From the NCBI RefSeq assembly GCF_020085105.1, contig NC_058042.1, forward strand, positions 21,993,001-22,057,000: a stretch of 64,000 nt of DNA, given 5' to 3'. Origin of the DNA: Siniperca chuatsi. Lineage: Eukaryota > Chordata > Actinopteri > Centrarchiformes > Sinipercidae. This document shows, in pieces, positions 51,728 to 63,045 of this stretch. Both the position numbers and the translations under genes were made by a program. Position 1 is the first letter of the stretch, and each line of letters starts with the position of its first letter. A model generated the notes under the pieces. That model was not told the DNA's origin. It searched no databases and saw nothing but the letters and a program-made list of their open reading frames with translations.

Positions 51728-51767
51728 TTCTCCACAGTGGCTCAGACTGATGACTTTATAGATAGCC

Positions 51768-53437
51768 CTGAAGAAATGCAGGAATTGTTTTAAGGCTTCT
51801 TAACATCAAAAGCAATTGAGTCCATTTTTAGCATCAGTGGTGGAGGTAAAAGCAAGAAAACCACAAGCCAGGTAGACTCTTTATATGTGAACTGCACATG
51901 TGGTGGGGTCCCAATTCATCTGTAGGCCATTAATGGAGCTGCTCTTTGTGTCAGTCTTCGAATTCACCGCCCATTGTAGTATTTGCTTTTCTTGTAGTGT
52001 CTCAGAGTGTGCTTTTAAATACACTATCTGAATTGTTCTTCATTTAAAAAAAAAAAAAACCTTATATGGTTTCTCTCCACCTCCCCATAATCCCCTGGTC
52101 AAGGACAGATTCCCCTCATTCCATCCTCAAACTGAAAGCCCGTCCCTGAGATAATAGCTTCACCATCAGCCGTCTGCCGGAGGTCTCCTCTGGGTTGCTG
52201 TATGTTTCTTCTATCCACTATATTTGTTTTTTGTCTCCTCTCACTCCATTTCCAGTGATGTTTCAAAGAAAGCCGAGCCCACAATATGTCATTTTCCAGA
52301 GTGAGATTCCAGATTCCTCTGCGAAACACAAAATCCTGTCTTTCACATTCAACTGCCACCATCAAGCTGGTCCTGCAGGTTTAAACACACAAAGAAGAAA
52401 GGCCTAATGGTCAAACAAGCAGCATGGGCTTGCTTAGAATAAAGTTGTACTGTATCTCTTATAGTCTCTGATCAGCCACACCCTTGTCTCTATACAAGTC
52501 AGGATTAAAATATGTGATGAAATCTAACATACACCAGCCCATTAGGTGGGCATTTCTGAAAAGGCCATGACAGTGTGTTAGCATACTTTAGAAAAATTGA
52601 CTTTGAGCAATAAATGGATCTGTAATGTCATATTATCTTCATCTATGAGCGTTGTGTCAGCGGGGTCACGCACAGTTTATGTCGCAGACTACTGAAAACA
52701 CGTTCAAAGCAAACCACGAGAACTAGGGCAGGTTAAGGTGAACGTTACACCTGCGGATGATCAGACACCCCCCACTCTCATGTTTGTGTGAGGTTGGCCG
52801 GGCAACAGTAGCGTTCCCCTGCGATGTTTCACACTCTGCTACTCGGTGTGTTTATGGTTGACTACACAGTAAACTTTAGAAATAAGCTTGGGTAGCATGC
52901 TACTGAAATAAAAGAGCAAATAAATGTGTCCATTTATCGAGTTTTAAGTTAGCTACACCTGCGTCAAACTGCTCCCAGTCGACCGTTAGACACGAGCTGA
53001 CTTGCGCGAAACCCCAACACTGAAAGCTAGCTAGCGTTAACGTTAAATGGATCACGTTAAATTGTACTGAACCTCTATAACGTTACCCAGCCAATGGTTT
53101 AAGTCACAGCCCTTAACGTTAGCTCTCTTTTGAGGAGAGCATGGATAGTTTTAAACAGCACAAACCTTTAAAAAAAGGTAGGCTTCAGTGAGGCATCTTC
53201 GCTGTATTGAAGCAAGAATCACACACGGTGACACGCCAGGATCTCTCCCAGAGAGCGTATCAATCTTGGGAGCTGTGTGTGTTTGTCACCGCAGTGTCTT
53301 CAGCCCAACAGCGCGCTATTTCTGCACATGCGATTCCTATAAAGCATTTATAGTCGAAGTCTGTCTGGCTTGCCGACAAGAGCGAATTAAATGAATCGCA
53401 TAGTTCCCGTCTAACGTTACAAGTATAACTGCTTTAC
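51768..53437 (-). other. fzd3: fzd3 intron 1
   Basis: Bounded by GTAAAG and TTCTTCAG on the minus strand. It includes a poly(A) run near 52044-52060 and the TAACGTTA cluster close to its start. No further exon is visible. Confidence 0.5.
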
Positions 53438-53640
53438 CTTGTGTGAAGAATAACGAGCGGCTCGGCTCGGCCCGGGCGCTCCTCGGCTCCACCGGCTCCG
53501 CTCTCTGCAGTACTTCGTTGTTCCACTGTTTGCAGCTGGTTGCCTGCAGCGTGCAGCCGACACATCGTGCCCGCGGATTCATCGTGACCGCGCAGAGACG
53601 CGACAAAATTGGCCACACTGGAGGTTGCATATTGTTGTGG
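53000..53640 (-). promoter_or_regulatory. fzd3: fzd3 promoter-proximal CpG-rich segment and TAACGTTA cluster
   Basis: CpG-rich sequence at about 53440-53610 is followed, downstream in the gene, by TAACGTTA-type words near 53039, 53080, 53114 and 53412 and by GCTAGC words near 53028-53036. CpG-bearing motifs in an otherwise AT-rich locus suggest an unmethylated promoter domain. No experimental support is available here. Confidence 0.45.
53438..53640 (-). other. fzd3: fzd3 GC-rich 5' non-coding exon (3' end mapped)
   Basis: On the minus strand, GC-rich sequence ends TTCACACAAG|GTAAAGC, with the donor at 53437-53436. It would splice to the acceptor at 51769-51768 (exon from 51767). Its GC content stands out sharply from the surroundings, as expected for a promoter-proximal exon. 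The 5' boundary is not visible and 53640 is a rough limit. It contains an upstream ATG at 53582 (out of frame) and one at 53565 (in frame). Confidence 0.6.
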
Positions 53641-54112
53641 GTTAAAGGGGGTGAGAGTTTATTTGGAAATTATAATTATTATATCCACCTTAATTCGACA
53701 TTCAAATTTTTTGGGTGTACGTTTACATTTTAAGGCATAAATGAAGCTAAACGCAGCTTGTGTGACCACAGTACATTTTTGTTTCTCACTTGTGCCCCAA
53801 GAACTCCCAGGCTCCAGAGCCACTAAGGATTTAGCATCATTCTCAAGGTCACATGAAGGCCATTTTGGGGTTCAGTGGGATCCATGGAACCCCATCTCAC
53901 ATGATAGTGTTGTGTATGTTGCACCAGACAAGACACACAGGGTGAAAACCAATTTAAAAAATACTGTAAAGTGAAAGCAGAGACACTAACTCACTCCCTC
54001 AGGGCTAGGTGCAAGGAGGGACTTGTCTTATTGTAACAGATGTGAACTAAAAATATATGATGGAGAGGCTAAACCTAAAGCAGGAAAATATCTACAGGTA
54101 ACATCAAAAATC
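53641..54112. other. fzd3-krtcap3 intergenic gap
   Basis: Fewer than 500 bp separate the fzd3 first exon from a reverse-strand AATAAA at 54118-54113 that I take as the krtcap3 poly(A) signal. Nothing else is recognised. The two genes run head (fzd3) after tail (krtcap3) on the minus strand. Confidence 0.45.
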
Positions 54113-56307
54113 TTTATTAATTAAACGTATATACTGCTAAAAAATAATAAAGCAAATAATGAAATGTACAGTACATCCACATTTGTCAATTTTAAAAAAA
54201 ATCAGGCAATTGATGTTACAAAATACACACCTTTAACACCTGTTAGAGAGTTTACAGCTAGGCTGAATCGGGGGAAAGATGAGTGATGACACTGGTTTGG
54301 TCCCACCGGGTTTTTCTGCTCAAGTTATTTCAAGAGCTTAAATTTCTCTTGTTTGGAAACAACAGTGCAACCACCAAAACGTTTTGATTATCCATTCAGC
54401 CTGATAAGTGCACTGATAAGTGTCTGCCATCAATTTAAATCAATGCATTTTTAATTTTTATGTCCTATTGACAGTATGTCAATATGAGAAACATTGATGT
54501 ACATTGGATATATATACTAATTGCCACATTTTATTTTGCTCTGGATCCATTACGTTCAACGACAGAGTCAGAGAGCAGAGAGAGGGAGTCAATTCAATCG
54601 ATTTCACAAAAATAAGGCTCATTTTATCTCCAATAATCTAAGCAATAATGAATACCCTTTCACAAATTAGTGATTTCCTAATGTTATTTTAGATGGTCGA
54701 TTATTGAAAATATGTGTAAGTGTGGTAAACTTATAAATGGACTGCATTCTATGTACACCTCAGCTGTGGGAGAACCATTGCTTCACAGGAAACGAAAATG
54801 CCAACACATCATTACAATATCACAAAATACAACTTTGCTTGAATTCAGTTTATTTGTCGTGGTACCACAATAATCTTGTCTGTAATACCTTACCACACAT
54901 CTATACCCTTAACTCATATTCATTTTGTGATTTAAATTAAAAATTCTAATTTCATCATCAACGTCATACTGACTGAGACAGTATCAGTCAACACTATGTC
55001 AATATTTATCCCTTACAGCTCCAAGATTAGTACTGCGTGCTATAATTCCCTTCCACCCAATTGAGCACAGCACTAGATTAACCGTTTCATGGCTGATCTG
55101 ATCTTCTCTGTCGTTGAGATGTGGGGCAGCTGGCCCACATACTGATTTAACCTCTCAGTATGACCCCACTTGACATTGAACCACAGTATACTGTACATAC
55201 ACAAATGCACTCAATCCTTACACAGCCAGGCTGCAGTCCGGATTATTTTCAGTTCAGAGGGTGCATCTTTCCTAAAACATCCTTTTAATATCTCCATGAC
55301 ACTGCGTTTTAGCAATCTGAATTTTAAGTGATGAGACCTATTACAACTCTGGGTCCACACAGAAAAAGATTTACATTTGCTATTTCATTTTTTCCATTCT
55401 CTTTTCATTTTATCCCCGTATATATGTCTTACTAGAGGCAGAAGCAACAAAAAAGTATATTGTCAAAGAAAAATAAAAAATAAAAATGAATTAAAAAACA
55501 ACAACAAATATAAAATGTAGTACAGTTGCTGCATCTGTGGTGTGTTCAACTACTCAATGGTTTACTTACAACATTAAGCCACTGTGGAAACTCTAATGAA
55601 CACGTCACTAACTGCAGTTGTCCTTATAATTATCTAATAATACAAACTATTTTCAGTGTAATTTAGCATGTCCAATTTCATTTGAAGCCAAATACTGTTT
55701 CTACATAGTATTAAAGATAATTTAGTATTTTATAGCAAACAAATTACATGGTGACTCCACATTACAATTTACCAATGTGCATAAGCAGCTAGCATGGAAC
55801 ATAGTTATTTGTGGGCATTAAACTTGTATGTAGGCAAACACTGATGAGTATGGTTGGAATGGATTACAATCTGGACAAACAATAAAATATTAAAAACATT
55901 TAGAACGATAAAATACATTTTGCTGAAGTGAGAGTTCATACAAGCAAAAATACACCTTAATTAAGATAAAATAATCTAATCTAAAACATATTTTTGCTAG
56001 ATATTAAATGTACTTGCTTTATAAACATAGGTTTCTTCATACTGAAAGACATGCTTAGCATGACATAGTTAGTACTACTTAACCCAAACAGTCATGGGTG
56101 GATACAGATACAAGATAAACTGTTTGGTTTGTAAATAAAAGAAAATAGAGCCATTTTAAACTGATTTCACTCCTGTTCCACAAGAAAACACTTACCTAGC
56201 TGACTGTAGGGCAAAATCTACTAGTCTCAACACAGGTGCAGCAATGCCTTTTGGGATTTAGCTGTGCTTGTCTACACGGAGTGGTGGCCTTAATGCTTTT
56301 TGTCCAG
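54095..56307 (-). other. krtcap3: Inferred krtcap3 3' UTR
   Basis: AT-rich sequence with no exon signals. The only reverse AATAAA I credit as a gene end is at 54118-54113. A UTR of about 2.2 kb is long for a 220-aa protein, so an earlier unnoticed signal is possible. Confidence 0.4.
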
Positions 56308-56507
56308 TTATGCATCAGGGTTCAAGCGCTGTCCAATCAGGCGTCGGCTGTGGGGAGAGCACTGAGATTCTTCCTCCAACTGGAAGAAAGATTAGAAGGA
56401 TATGGTCTGTGTTAAGTTAAGGGGGTTTGTATGTTATTTTGACTTAGGAGAACAGAGTATGGCAGACCAAGTGGGAGTACATAAGTCTATCTGTGTTTGA
56501 GTTAGAC

Positions 56508-56544
<37 letters not shown>

Positions 56545-59500
56545 ACGTCTGAGTCAGACAGAGATTCAGACAGACACACACCACAGTTACACCCCTCAAG
56601 CATACCCACCCGCCCACCCCCACACAAAGACACACACACACACACACACACACCTGCTCTTTGATGTAGCTGTTCCCACAGGGGGCCAGCCCTCTGAGAG
56701 CCAATCCAACGATGAAGCACCAGACAGACAGTCCAGCCTCAAACGCTGCCAACACAGCACAAGGGATCCACATCGCCAGGGTGGTGTCCTGAGAGACAGG
56801 AAGTGATGGGAACAAAGAAGAAAAAGTGTGAAATAAAGTAACACTACAAGGTTGAACATTTCTCCTGTGATGCCTTTATGGAATTTCATGCCTCAAAAGT
56901 TGATGCTTGAATTGTCAGACAAAGAGCAAAATGGGGAGAAACAGAGTGCAAAAGGAAAATTTTAAAGAGCAGGAAATGTTAAGAGGAAAGTTTAGACTCA
57001 CATAGATTCGAGTTGTATCAAACGGGCATATGGCACTGACAGGTGACCGAGCGTTGATGGGCACTTGTGTGTCATTGCATCCCAGCATCAAACCCTGCCC
57101 ATTGTGGGCAACAGTGACACTAATAGCCAAGAGGAGCCCAGTGCAGCATGCTGCTGAGAGCAGGGCGTTCAGGGAGGATGCAATTAGAAGTCCTATTTGC
57201 TGGAGACACAGAGACAGCATCATATAAAAACAGAAAGGGAGATAGACACAGAATGAATGACTGTGAATGAAGTGACTATATCAGTAGTTGAAAACAAATT
57301 AAATTCTTACCAGTTTTAACACATGAAGGTTCCTTGACACCACGATGGCAATAATCCCAGTGGCAATGCTCTGTAAGATTCATGACAAGATGATTGTTTC
57401 AGTTTAACATTGCTTTGGCACGGAGTAGGGTTTAAATTATGTGCCACAAGTAGTAATCCTGGCCCCAAGGATGTGAGGCTGCATCTTTCATTCAGGTGTC
57501 AGGCTAAGACGACTTCTTTAACTAATGATAGTTCAATTCAATTCAATTGTATTTATTTAGCGCCAATTCATAACAGAAGTTATCTCATTGCACTTTTCCT
57601 ATAGAGCAGGTCTAGACTGTACTCTTTATAATATTAATTACAGAGACCCAACAAATCCCACCATGAGCAAGCATTTGGCGACAGTGGCAAGGAAAAACTT
57701 CCTTTTAAGAGGCAAAAACCTTGGACAGAACCAGACTCAATGGTGGGCGGCCATCTACTGCTGCAGTGTTAGGTCATTGATAGTAAGTGAGAGATCACCA
57801 ATGGAAAGCAGTAACTGGTCTTTTTGTTCGGTCTGTATTACCTGTAAACCCTGTAATACCCTTTGTAGAATACATTTCAAAGAAATGACATTAACACCAT
57901 CTCATCGTCAAAAGCTGCCAGTTTATCTGATAACTATCTGAAGCCTGCCCTCGAGCAACTAGTGAGTGGTTTGAAAAACCAGCTCCCTTATAATAATAAT
58001 AATAGGCAGGTTCAGTCTTGATTGCTGAGAAAAATACACAACACTATACCGAGCTAACAGTGCAAATCACTTTTGATGTTTACTGCAGGTGAATATACAG
58101 TATGCGTTGTTCTGATGCACAGAACACAGAAAGTCACAGTAGTGAATTCAACATTGTTATTCATGGTAAAATGTTCTGATAAATATACCAAGATTGCTTT
58201 GCTTTTGAAAGTCCTGCAAACCTTAAGCCCCTTGGTGCACACTGCAGATCTGACGCTGAAACAAAGGATGGATGTCTTTACTACTGACTCACCAGCAGGC
58301 CAGAGGTGACAGAGATGATGTTGGCTGCAGTGTATTCAGTGGTGATATGCTGGCTGGGTTTGGAAATGTGGCGGAGGACATTGCCATGGACAATAGCTCC
58401 AAGGATGAAATTAATATGACCAACCAGGATGAGAGTTAATCCCTTTTTCATCAGCCTCCTTGGCCCTTTGTCCTTATCTGGATGACAGAAATACAAATAA
58501 TACTTAATAGAGCTTATATCAAAATAACATCTAACATTTCCTGAGTGCAATCTTGAAACTGGTTGGTTAAAAGGGCTATAATTTCTGGGGGTTTTTACTC
58601 TCACAACACTACATAATCATTCATTCTGTGTTAAAGCCCAATTGATACTGGATTCTTAACTGATATTGATATTTAAAAGGTTAAAAAGTCCAATAATGAT
58701 ATATCGGATTTGTCCTTTAAGGGATTGTGACCAAGATGTATAATTACAGAAGACGGTGTAGTCCCTCATTCGTCCAGGAGTGTTCTATCGTAGAAAAGGT
58801 TTCAGTCGTAGTCATCTGGACACTGTTTTCAACAAACAGTTTTCAACTGTTTTCACAGTGTGAAAACAGTGTCCAGATGACTACGACTGAAACCATAATT
58901 ACAGAAATTACATTTTACAGTTGAAAAATAAACTTGTCTAGCTAGGCTAATTTATTGTTCTAGCTCTATTCTGTGTGCGTCTCTATTGACAGTGTGTTAT
59001 TACAGGGCAAATTCTCATCAGCTGAATGATTTCTTTCTGCCTTTGTTATAAAGAACTTTCTATTTACTATATTTATATTTACATACATTTATGTGCATAT
59101 GTACATTACTTGCACATACTATACTATACATGTTTATCACCAACATCAAAAGGCCTTTATTTTGTGTGGCAAATATACTTCATTCCATTTGTGAATGTGT
59201 AATCTAAAATAAGATGAAACTGAATTATTAGACCATTGCAGCTGCATAAGCTATGATTTGCATGTGAAAAGGAAGTCAAATCTTAGGCTGCATGCCCATA
59301 AACATTACAAATATACACTTGCAACAAATTCATTAATTATCTTTTACCTTTTAAGTCTTATATATGCAGTATGCTAATCATTACATAGAGGGAACAGGGA
59401 TAGCATTGGATTCAATCTCTGATTAACACAATTATCAACAGTAGGTCGTTTTTCCTAAAACATTTTACCTTTTATCATTCTACAGTTTACTGCGTAGTGA

Positions 59501-59880
59501 TGGTCAAATGCATTTGCATAGAAAGGCTATAGCCTACTCATACTCACTGTAGGTGACTCCTTGCGTACTGAGTGAGTCAGAGAGAGATGGGAGGAAGCAG
59601 TGCGGGTTTAAGTTCTACTTTTAAAACGTTCAGGTTATTGATCGCTTCTCTTGTCAGTCTCTTTAAGTGTTGACAGCTCATTTCCTCTAAGGATAAACCA
59701 CAGTAATATCATAAAATTGAACCGTATCATTCTACCTACAGGCCTGTGGTCAGTTACACCCGAGGAGGGAAAACTAGCGGCGGACACATATAAGCCAATA
59801 ACATTACTTACCGAATGCGAGGCATTTTTCAATTACAGCAATAATGTACAATCAGTGAATCACTCACCAAAAGTGCACAT
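56308..59880 (-). CDS. krtcap3: KRTCAP3-like four-pass membrane protein (6 coding exons)
   Basis: Keratinocyte-associated protein 3 family; molecular function is not established. Exons in transcript order: 59880-59868, 58477-58293, 57370-57311, 57199-57002, 56788-56654, 56379-56308. Sum 663 nt, 220 aa plus TAA. The start MCTF|D joins exon 2 through a split Asp codon and matches the human start CAFD...GPRRLM by recall. Conserved blocks: [45 protein letters not shown] and [20 protein letters not shown]. Four hydrophobic helices lie near residues 16-35, 52-74, 86-116 and 154-180. The related TMEM54 was considered, but GPRRLM and the end of helix 4 fit KRTCAP3. The neighbouring nrbp1-like gene supports this. 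Confidence 0.9.
56513..56544. repeat. (GT)n microsatellite in krtcap3 last intron
   Basis: Sixteen GT units on the plus strand, which are AC units in the krtcap3 transcript. It lies in the 274-nt intron 56653-56380. Confidence 0.96.
56631..56653. repeat. (CA)n microsatellite forming the krtcap3 exon-5 donor
   Basis: Plus-strand CA units read as GT in the transcript. The first GT is the splice donor itself, directly after ATCAAAGAGCAG at the end of exon 56788-56654. Confidence 0.93.
57520..57775. mobile_element. Dispersed teleost repeat in krtcap3 intron 2
   Basis: Sequence running from ATTTATTTAGCGCCAATTC through GAGCAGGTCTAGACTGTACT, GGCGACAGTGGCAAGGAAAA and GGGCGGCCATCTACTGCTG is one I recall from many percomorph fish loci. 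It is non-coding, and the short frames in it should be ignored. Class is not certain. Confidence 0.6.
58752..58894. mobile_element. Foldback insertion with 34-bp perfect arms
   Basis: Arms 58798-58831 and 58861-58894 are exact reverse complements over 34 bp, with a 29-bp loop. The insertion is flanked by a 12-bp direct repeat, ATAATTACAGAA, at 58740-58751 and 58895-58906, which looks like a target-site duplication. It sits in krtcap3 intron 1. Confidence 0.85.
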
Positions 59881-60060
59881 CTCTCTGCTGTATCAGACGT
59901 TTCCCTTTCAATAAATCAATGTCCGTACTTTTTTCGAGCCACTGCTCAGCAACAACAAAGGCAGAAACTCCAACGTCCCTCTGTCCACTTCCTGTATGAC
60001 GTCAGGAAACTCACCTTTGGATCACCTGCGGCTTGCTGGACGCTGAGGGACGCAACAGTC
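59881..60060 (-). promoter_or_regulatory. krtcap3: krtcap3 5' leader and promoter region with CRE/ETS palindrome
   Basis: TGACGTCA, a full CRE palindrome, lies at 59997-60004, 117 bp upstream of the ATG, and is flanked symmetrically by TTCCTG and CAGGAA (ETS-type cores). No TATA box was noticed. Binding is inferred. Confidence 0.5.
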
Positions 60061-60199
60061 ATTCCAGATATATTTATGAGGGTCTTTGTTGTATTATTCT
60101 CACAAATCCAGTATCAGTCACAGAACCTGAACAATCAGCAAACGGGTCTAACGCACAAAAGCAAAAGCAAATCTTTCTTTTAGACCTGCTAAAAACAAC

Positions 60200-62482
60200 A
60201 AAGTGAAGCATTTAACACATTTATTTGAAAGAAGTTACACCTTGCAGATGTTGTCAGTATACAAGTCTCAGAAAAGACACACACATTTACTGACATTCAT
60301 GTCATATACAAAATATAAGAATATCCAAATATACCCACACATCCTTGAGTGACAGGCTAAAGCTGCCCACCCCAAAGATTATTTAATAACCAGTTTCAAC
60401 ACCACCAATAATTTGGGTGAAAAAGTACATAGAGAGAGTATAAAGCTGCTCTGGTGATCACATTGGTTGGTTTTTACCACTTCTCTATACAAGAAGTAGT
60501 ACACTTACATTCTCCTAGCTGACTTTAAAAACACATCTTTGGAATATACAATCTTAGCAGTTCACAAACAGACATACACACAGAGGAAAATAAAGTAAAC
60601 AATACATTAAGGACTACACACATTTTGTATAGCAACACTGCAGATTGGAGCACAATAATAGCCTGAATACATTTAAAAAATACTTCAGTAGAGATCATTG
60701 GATTAATATGATCTCACTAGTGAGGTGAGCATTATAACTCAACAACCAGCATCAGAGGAAAGCTCTGTCTTCAAGCTAGTAGTTCAATTAAACTGCTACT
60801 GTGATGTGCTATTATGAGACACTTAATCCAAAACTATAATCTCAATAAAATGCCAGAACAAAGTTAATGTATTGTATCCAAAAGTATCTTAACTGTTGTT
60901 TTGTTTTTTCTATACATACTGAGAATGTTATATTTTCTTTGCATTCTTACTGTCTGTTTAAGGTCCTATAATTGTATGAGCTTTCAGTCACAGTAGTACC
61001 AGGAGTCCACAAAGAGTTCTGAGCCAAAATGTCACAAAAAAGGCCACAGGCAACTTCCTGATCTCACTACAAGTCTGAACAAGACCTGTATGATGTAAAA
61101 TTGTGTATTCAAGTCTCTGCACTCTGTGAAGGATAATGTCCCAGTTTTATCAAATGGTGATCAAATGAAAACAATAGAAATAGAAACAAGAAAAGTATTG
61201 TATTGGCTCAGACTCTCAACAATGTGGTCTCTGTGTGAAATCAGTCAACAAAAGGGTAGTAAGTAAAGAAAAACACATGATATACACTATCTGTAACATA
61301 AATAAAACATATGACACTCTCACACAGATGTATCAGGAAAAGACTTAGTCCTCTTTCTACAGTATATGGCAGCGGAGTTCAGTACACAAGACTCACATGC
61401 ATGAATTTTAAAAGGCAGAGTAGCTTGTGTGAACCCAACAAGCAGCAAATGGTAAAACAATGAATTAAAAAAAAAATACACCTTAGAAATGAGGACTTTA
61501 AGGCATGTGCGTAGGCCCAGAATAAGAGTAGAGCAAAATAAAAAAAACACACAAACGGAAATTCAGTAACACAGAGTTCACAGTACCTCAAAGTAACCAG
61601 GTATCCATTTTTCCAGAGAGAATTGGCATGATGCCTGCCCAAAATGTGATATGCAGTGGTGCTCATACATTTTGTTATGTATCAAAGGCTTTTTAAAAAA
61701 TATTACTCATGGGTATTTGTCTATTATAAAGTCAACTGAGAAAGTTGCATCTCTGCCATCCAGTTTTAAAACTATAACATATATTTAACCTGATAGGAGA
61801 CAGTTTGGTCAAACACATCACAAAAGTCAAAGAGCTGGGAATGTTCTGTCATATGAGGCAAAACAAAAAGGAGCCAAATTTGAGAAATGAGGATCCAGAA
61901 AGAATGGCTTGGCTTATTTTGCAAGATTTTCTTTGGGTAGAAATGTATCCATTCATCTCTAGGGAAGCTGTAGTTTTGCTGGTGGTCAACAGGTGTAGAT
62001 CCAAAGATTAAAATTAGTAGTACAACAGAAGCGAGAGGTGAGTTAAAATGTGGTGTGACTCCAGTGAAGGCCTGATTATGTTTTAGACCATCTCATCCTG
62101 ACACAAACAGGCCAGGCAATTCATAATATAAACACCTCACACTAAAATACAACTGTGCGCTTGAGAAAAAGTGGGTTTCAATGTAATGTTGAAAGTAATC
62201 TAGTCAGTACTCTTCCACACATATGTATGTTTTGACTTTTCAATCAAAATGTGAAATCACTCCAGGTGGCTTCTTTGGAGTCACCTGGACTCAGCTTTAT
62301 GTTAAAGGTTTCGTGTGCTTTTATGAGGTTTTAATCCCTAATGCAAAGGAGAAACCCTGGTCACATTACCACCTAAGTCTTAGTAGAAAAGATAAAAAAC
62401 ACTAAATACAATCACTGTGTTGAGTAACCAAAAAGAACATTGAGAGAATGTACTTATGAGGAGACAGTCGGGGAAACTGTCA
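60200..62482 (-). other. nrbp1: Inferred nrbp1-like 3' UTR
   Basis: Sequence downstream of the stop has no exon signals until a reverse AATAAA at 60225-60220, only about 340 bp from the krtcap3 start codon. It is AT-rich with many short tandem T and A runs. Confidence 0.45.
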
Positions 62483-63045
62483 CTATTGAAGAGCTTGGCT
62501 GAATGTTTCTTCTAGTAGAGAGGCTATTTTGTTTTGGTCCACCTGTGAAGATAACACAAACAATTCAGGACATTACAAAAGATACTACAATCTGTTAAAT
62601 AGTGGAGATATAACTTATCATTACAGTTAAGACACACTCAGACAAACACACATAAGTCAGTACAACAGACAGGGCATTATACTGAAATCCATTAAGAAGA
62701 TTACGTCATAAAGTCTACATATACTCTCACCCACAGAGATGAAGTGACTATACAACATTAACGTGGGTACTTGAGTGGGTACAGGAGTACATATGTAGCA
62801 GTAAATGTGCATAAAGCTCTTAGAGGGGAAGCTGTGTATGTGTTCAAGGTTATATAGGGGAGTCACGGGTCACGTCACCTTTTATTTCACACAGTTTGGT
62901 ACAGAAATAACACTCACCTACAGTATCACCCACACGTTTGCCTGCAGCTTTGCATTAGCGCGCACACACACACACACAAAAACACCCACCTCACTGATTA
63001 AACCCAGCTCCACCAACTCTCCAGCCAACTCTTGAATATTCTCAT
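62483..63045 (-). CDS. nrbp1: NRBP1-like pseudokinase adaptor, last two coding exons
   Basis: Exons 63045-62990 and 62542-62483 (stop TAG at 62485-62483). They encode ENIQELAGELVELGLISE and VDQNKIASLLEETFSQALQ. The first exon starts in phase 1, so a G in the previous exon would make Asp. The segment resembles the C-terminus of human NRBP1 (ELVQLGFISEADQ and LLEETL, by recall), but this copy ends shortly after. NRBP proteins are kinase-like adaptors without normal catalysis. The kinase-like domain is outside the window, so NRBP2 cannot be excluded. The next gene, krtcap3, is the NRBP1 neighbour in human and favours NRBP1. Confidence 0.6.

Larger units (their letters stand above)
21340..53640 (-). 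other. fzd3: fzd3 transcription unit
   Basis: Inferred gene extent: a GC-rich first exon ending in a donor at 53438, coding exons between 51727 and 24444, and a 3' UTR of about 3.1 kb to a reverse-strand AATAAA at 21367-21362. Transcription start and poly(A) site are not proven by sequence alone. Length is dominated by the 18.8-kb intron between the two exons that share the Wnt-binding domain. Confidence 0.65.

Noticed and set aside
53337-53630. Reverse-strand frame starting MQPPVW in the GC-rich region
   Set aside because: It runs through the fzd3 leader exon and across its donor. After splicing it hits a stop in exon 2, so it is at most a uORF.
57588-57941. 117-codon plus-strand frame inside krtcap3
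   Set aside because: It mostly covers a dispersed repeat, with no recognisable protein similarity.
58798-58894. microRNA precursor
   Set aside because: The stem is perfectly paired over 34 bp and flanked by a target-site duplication, which fits a foldback insertion better than a miRNA hairpin.
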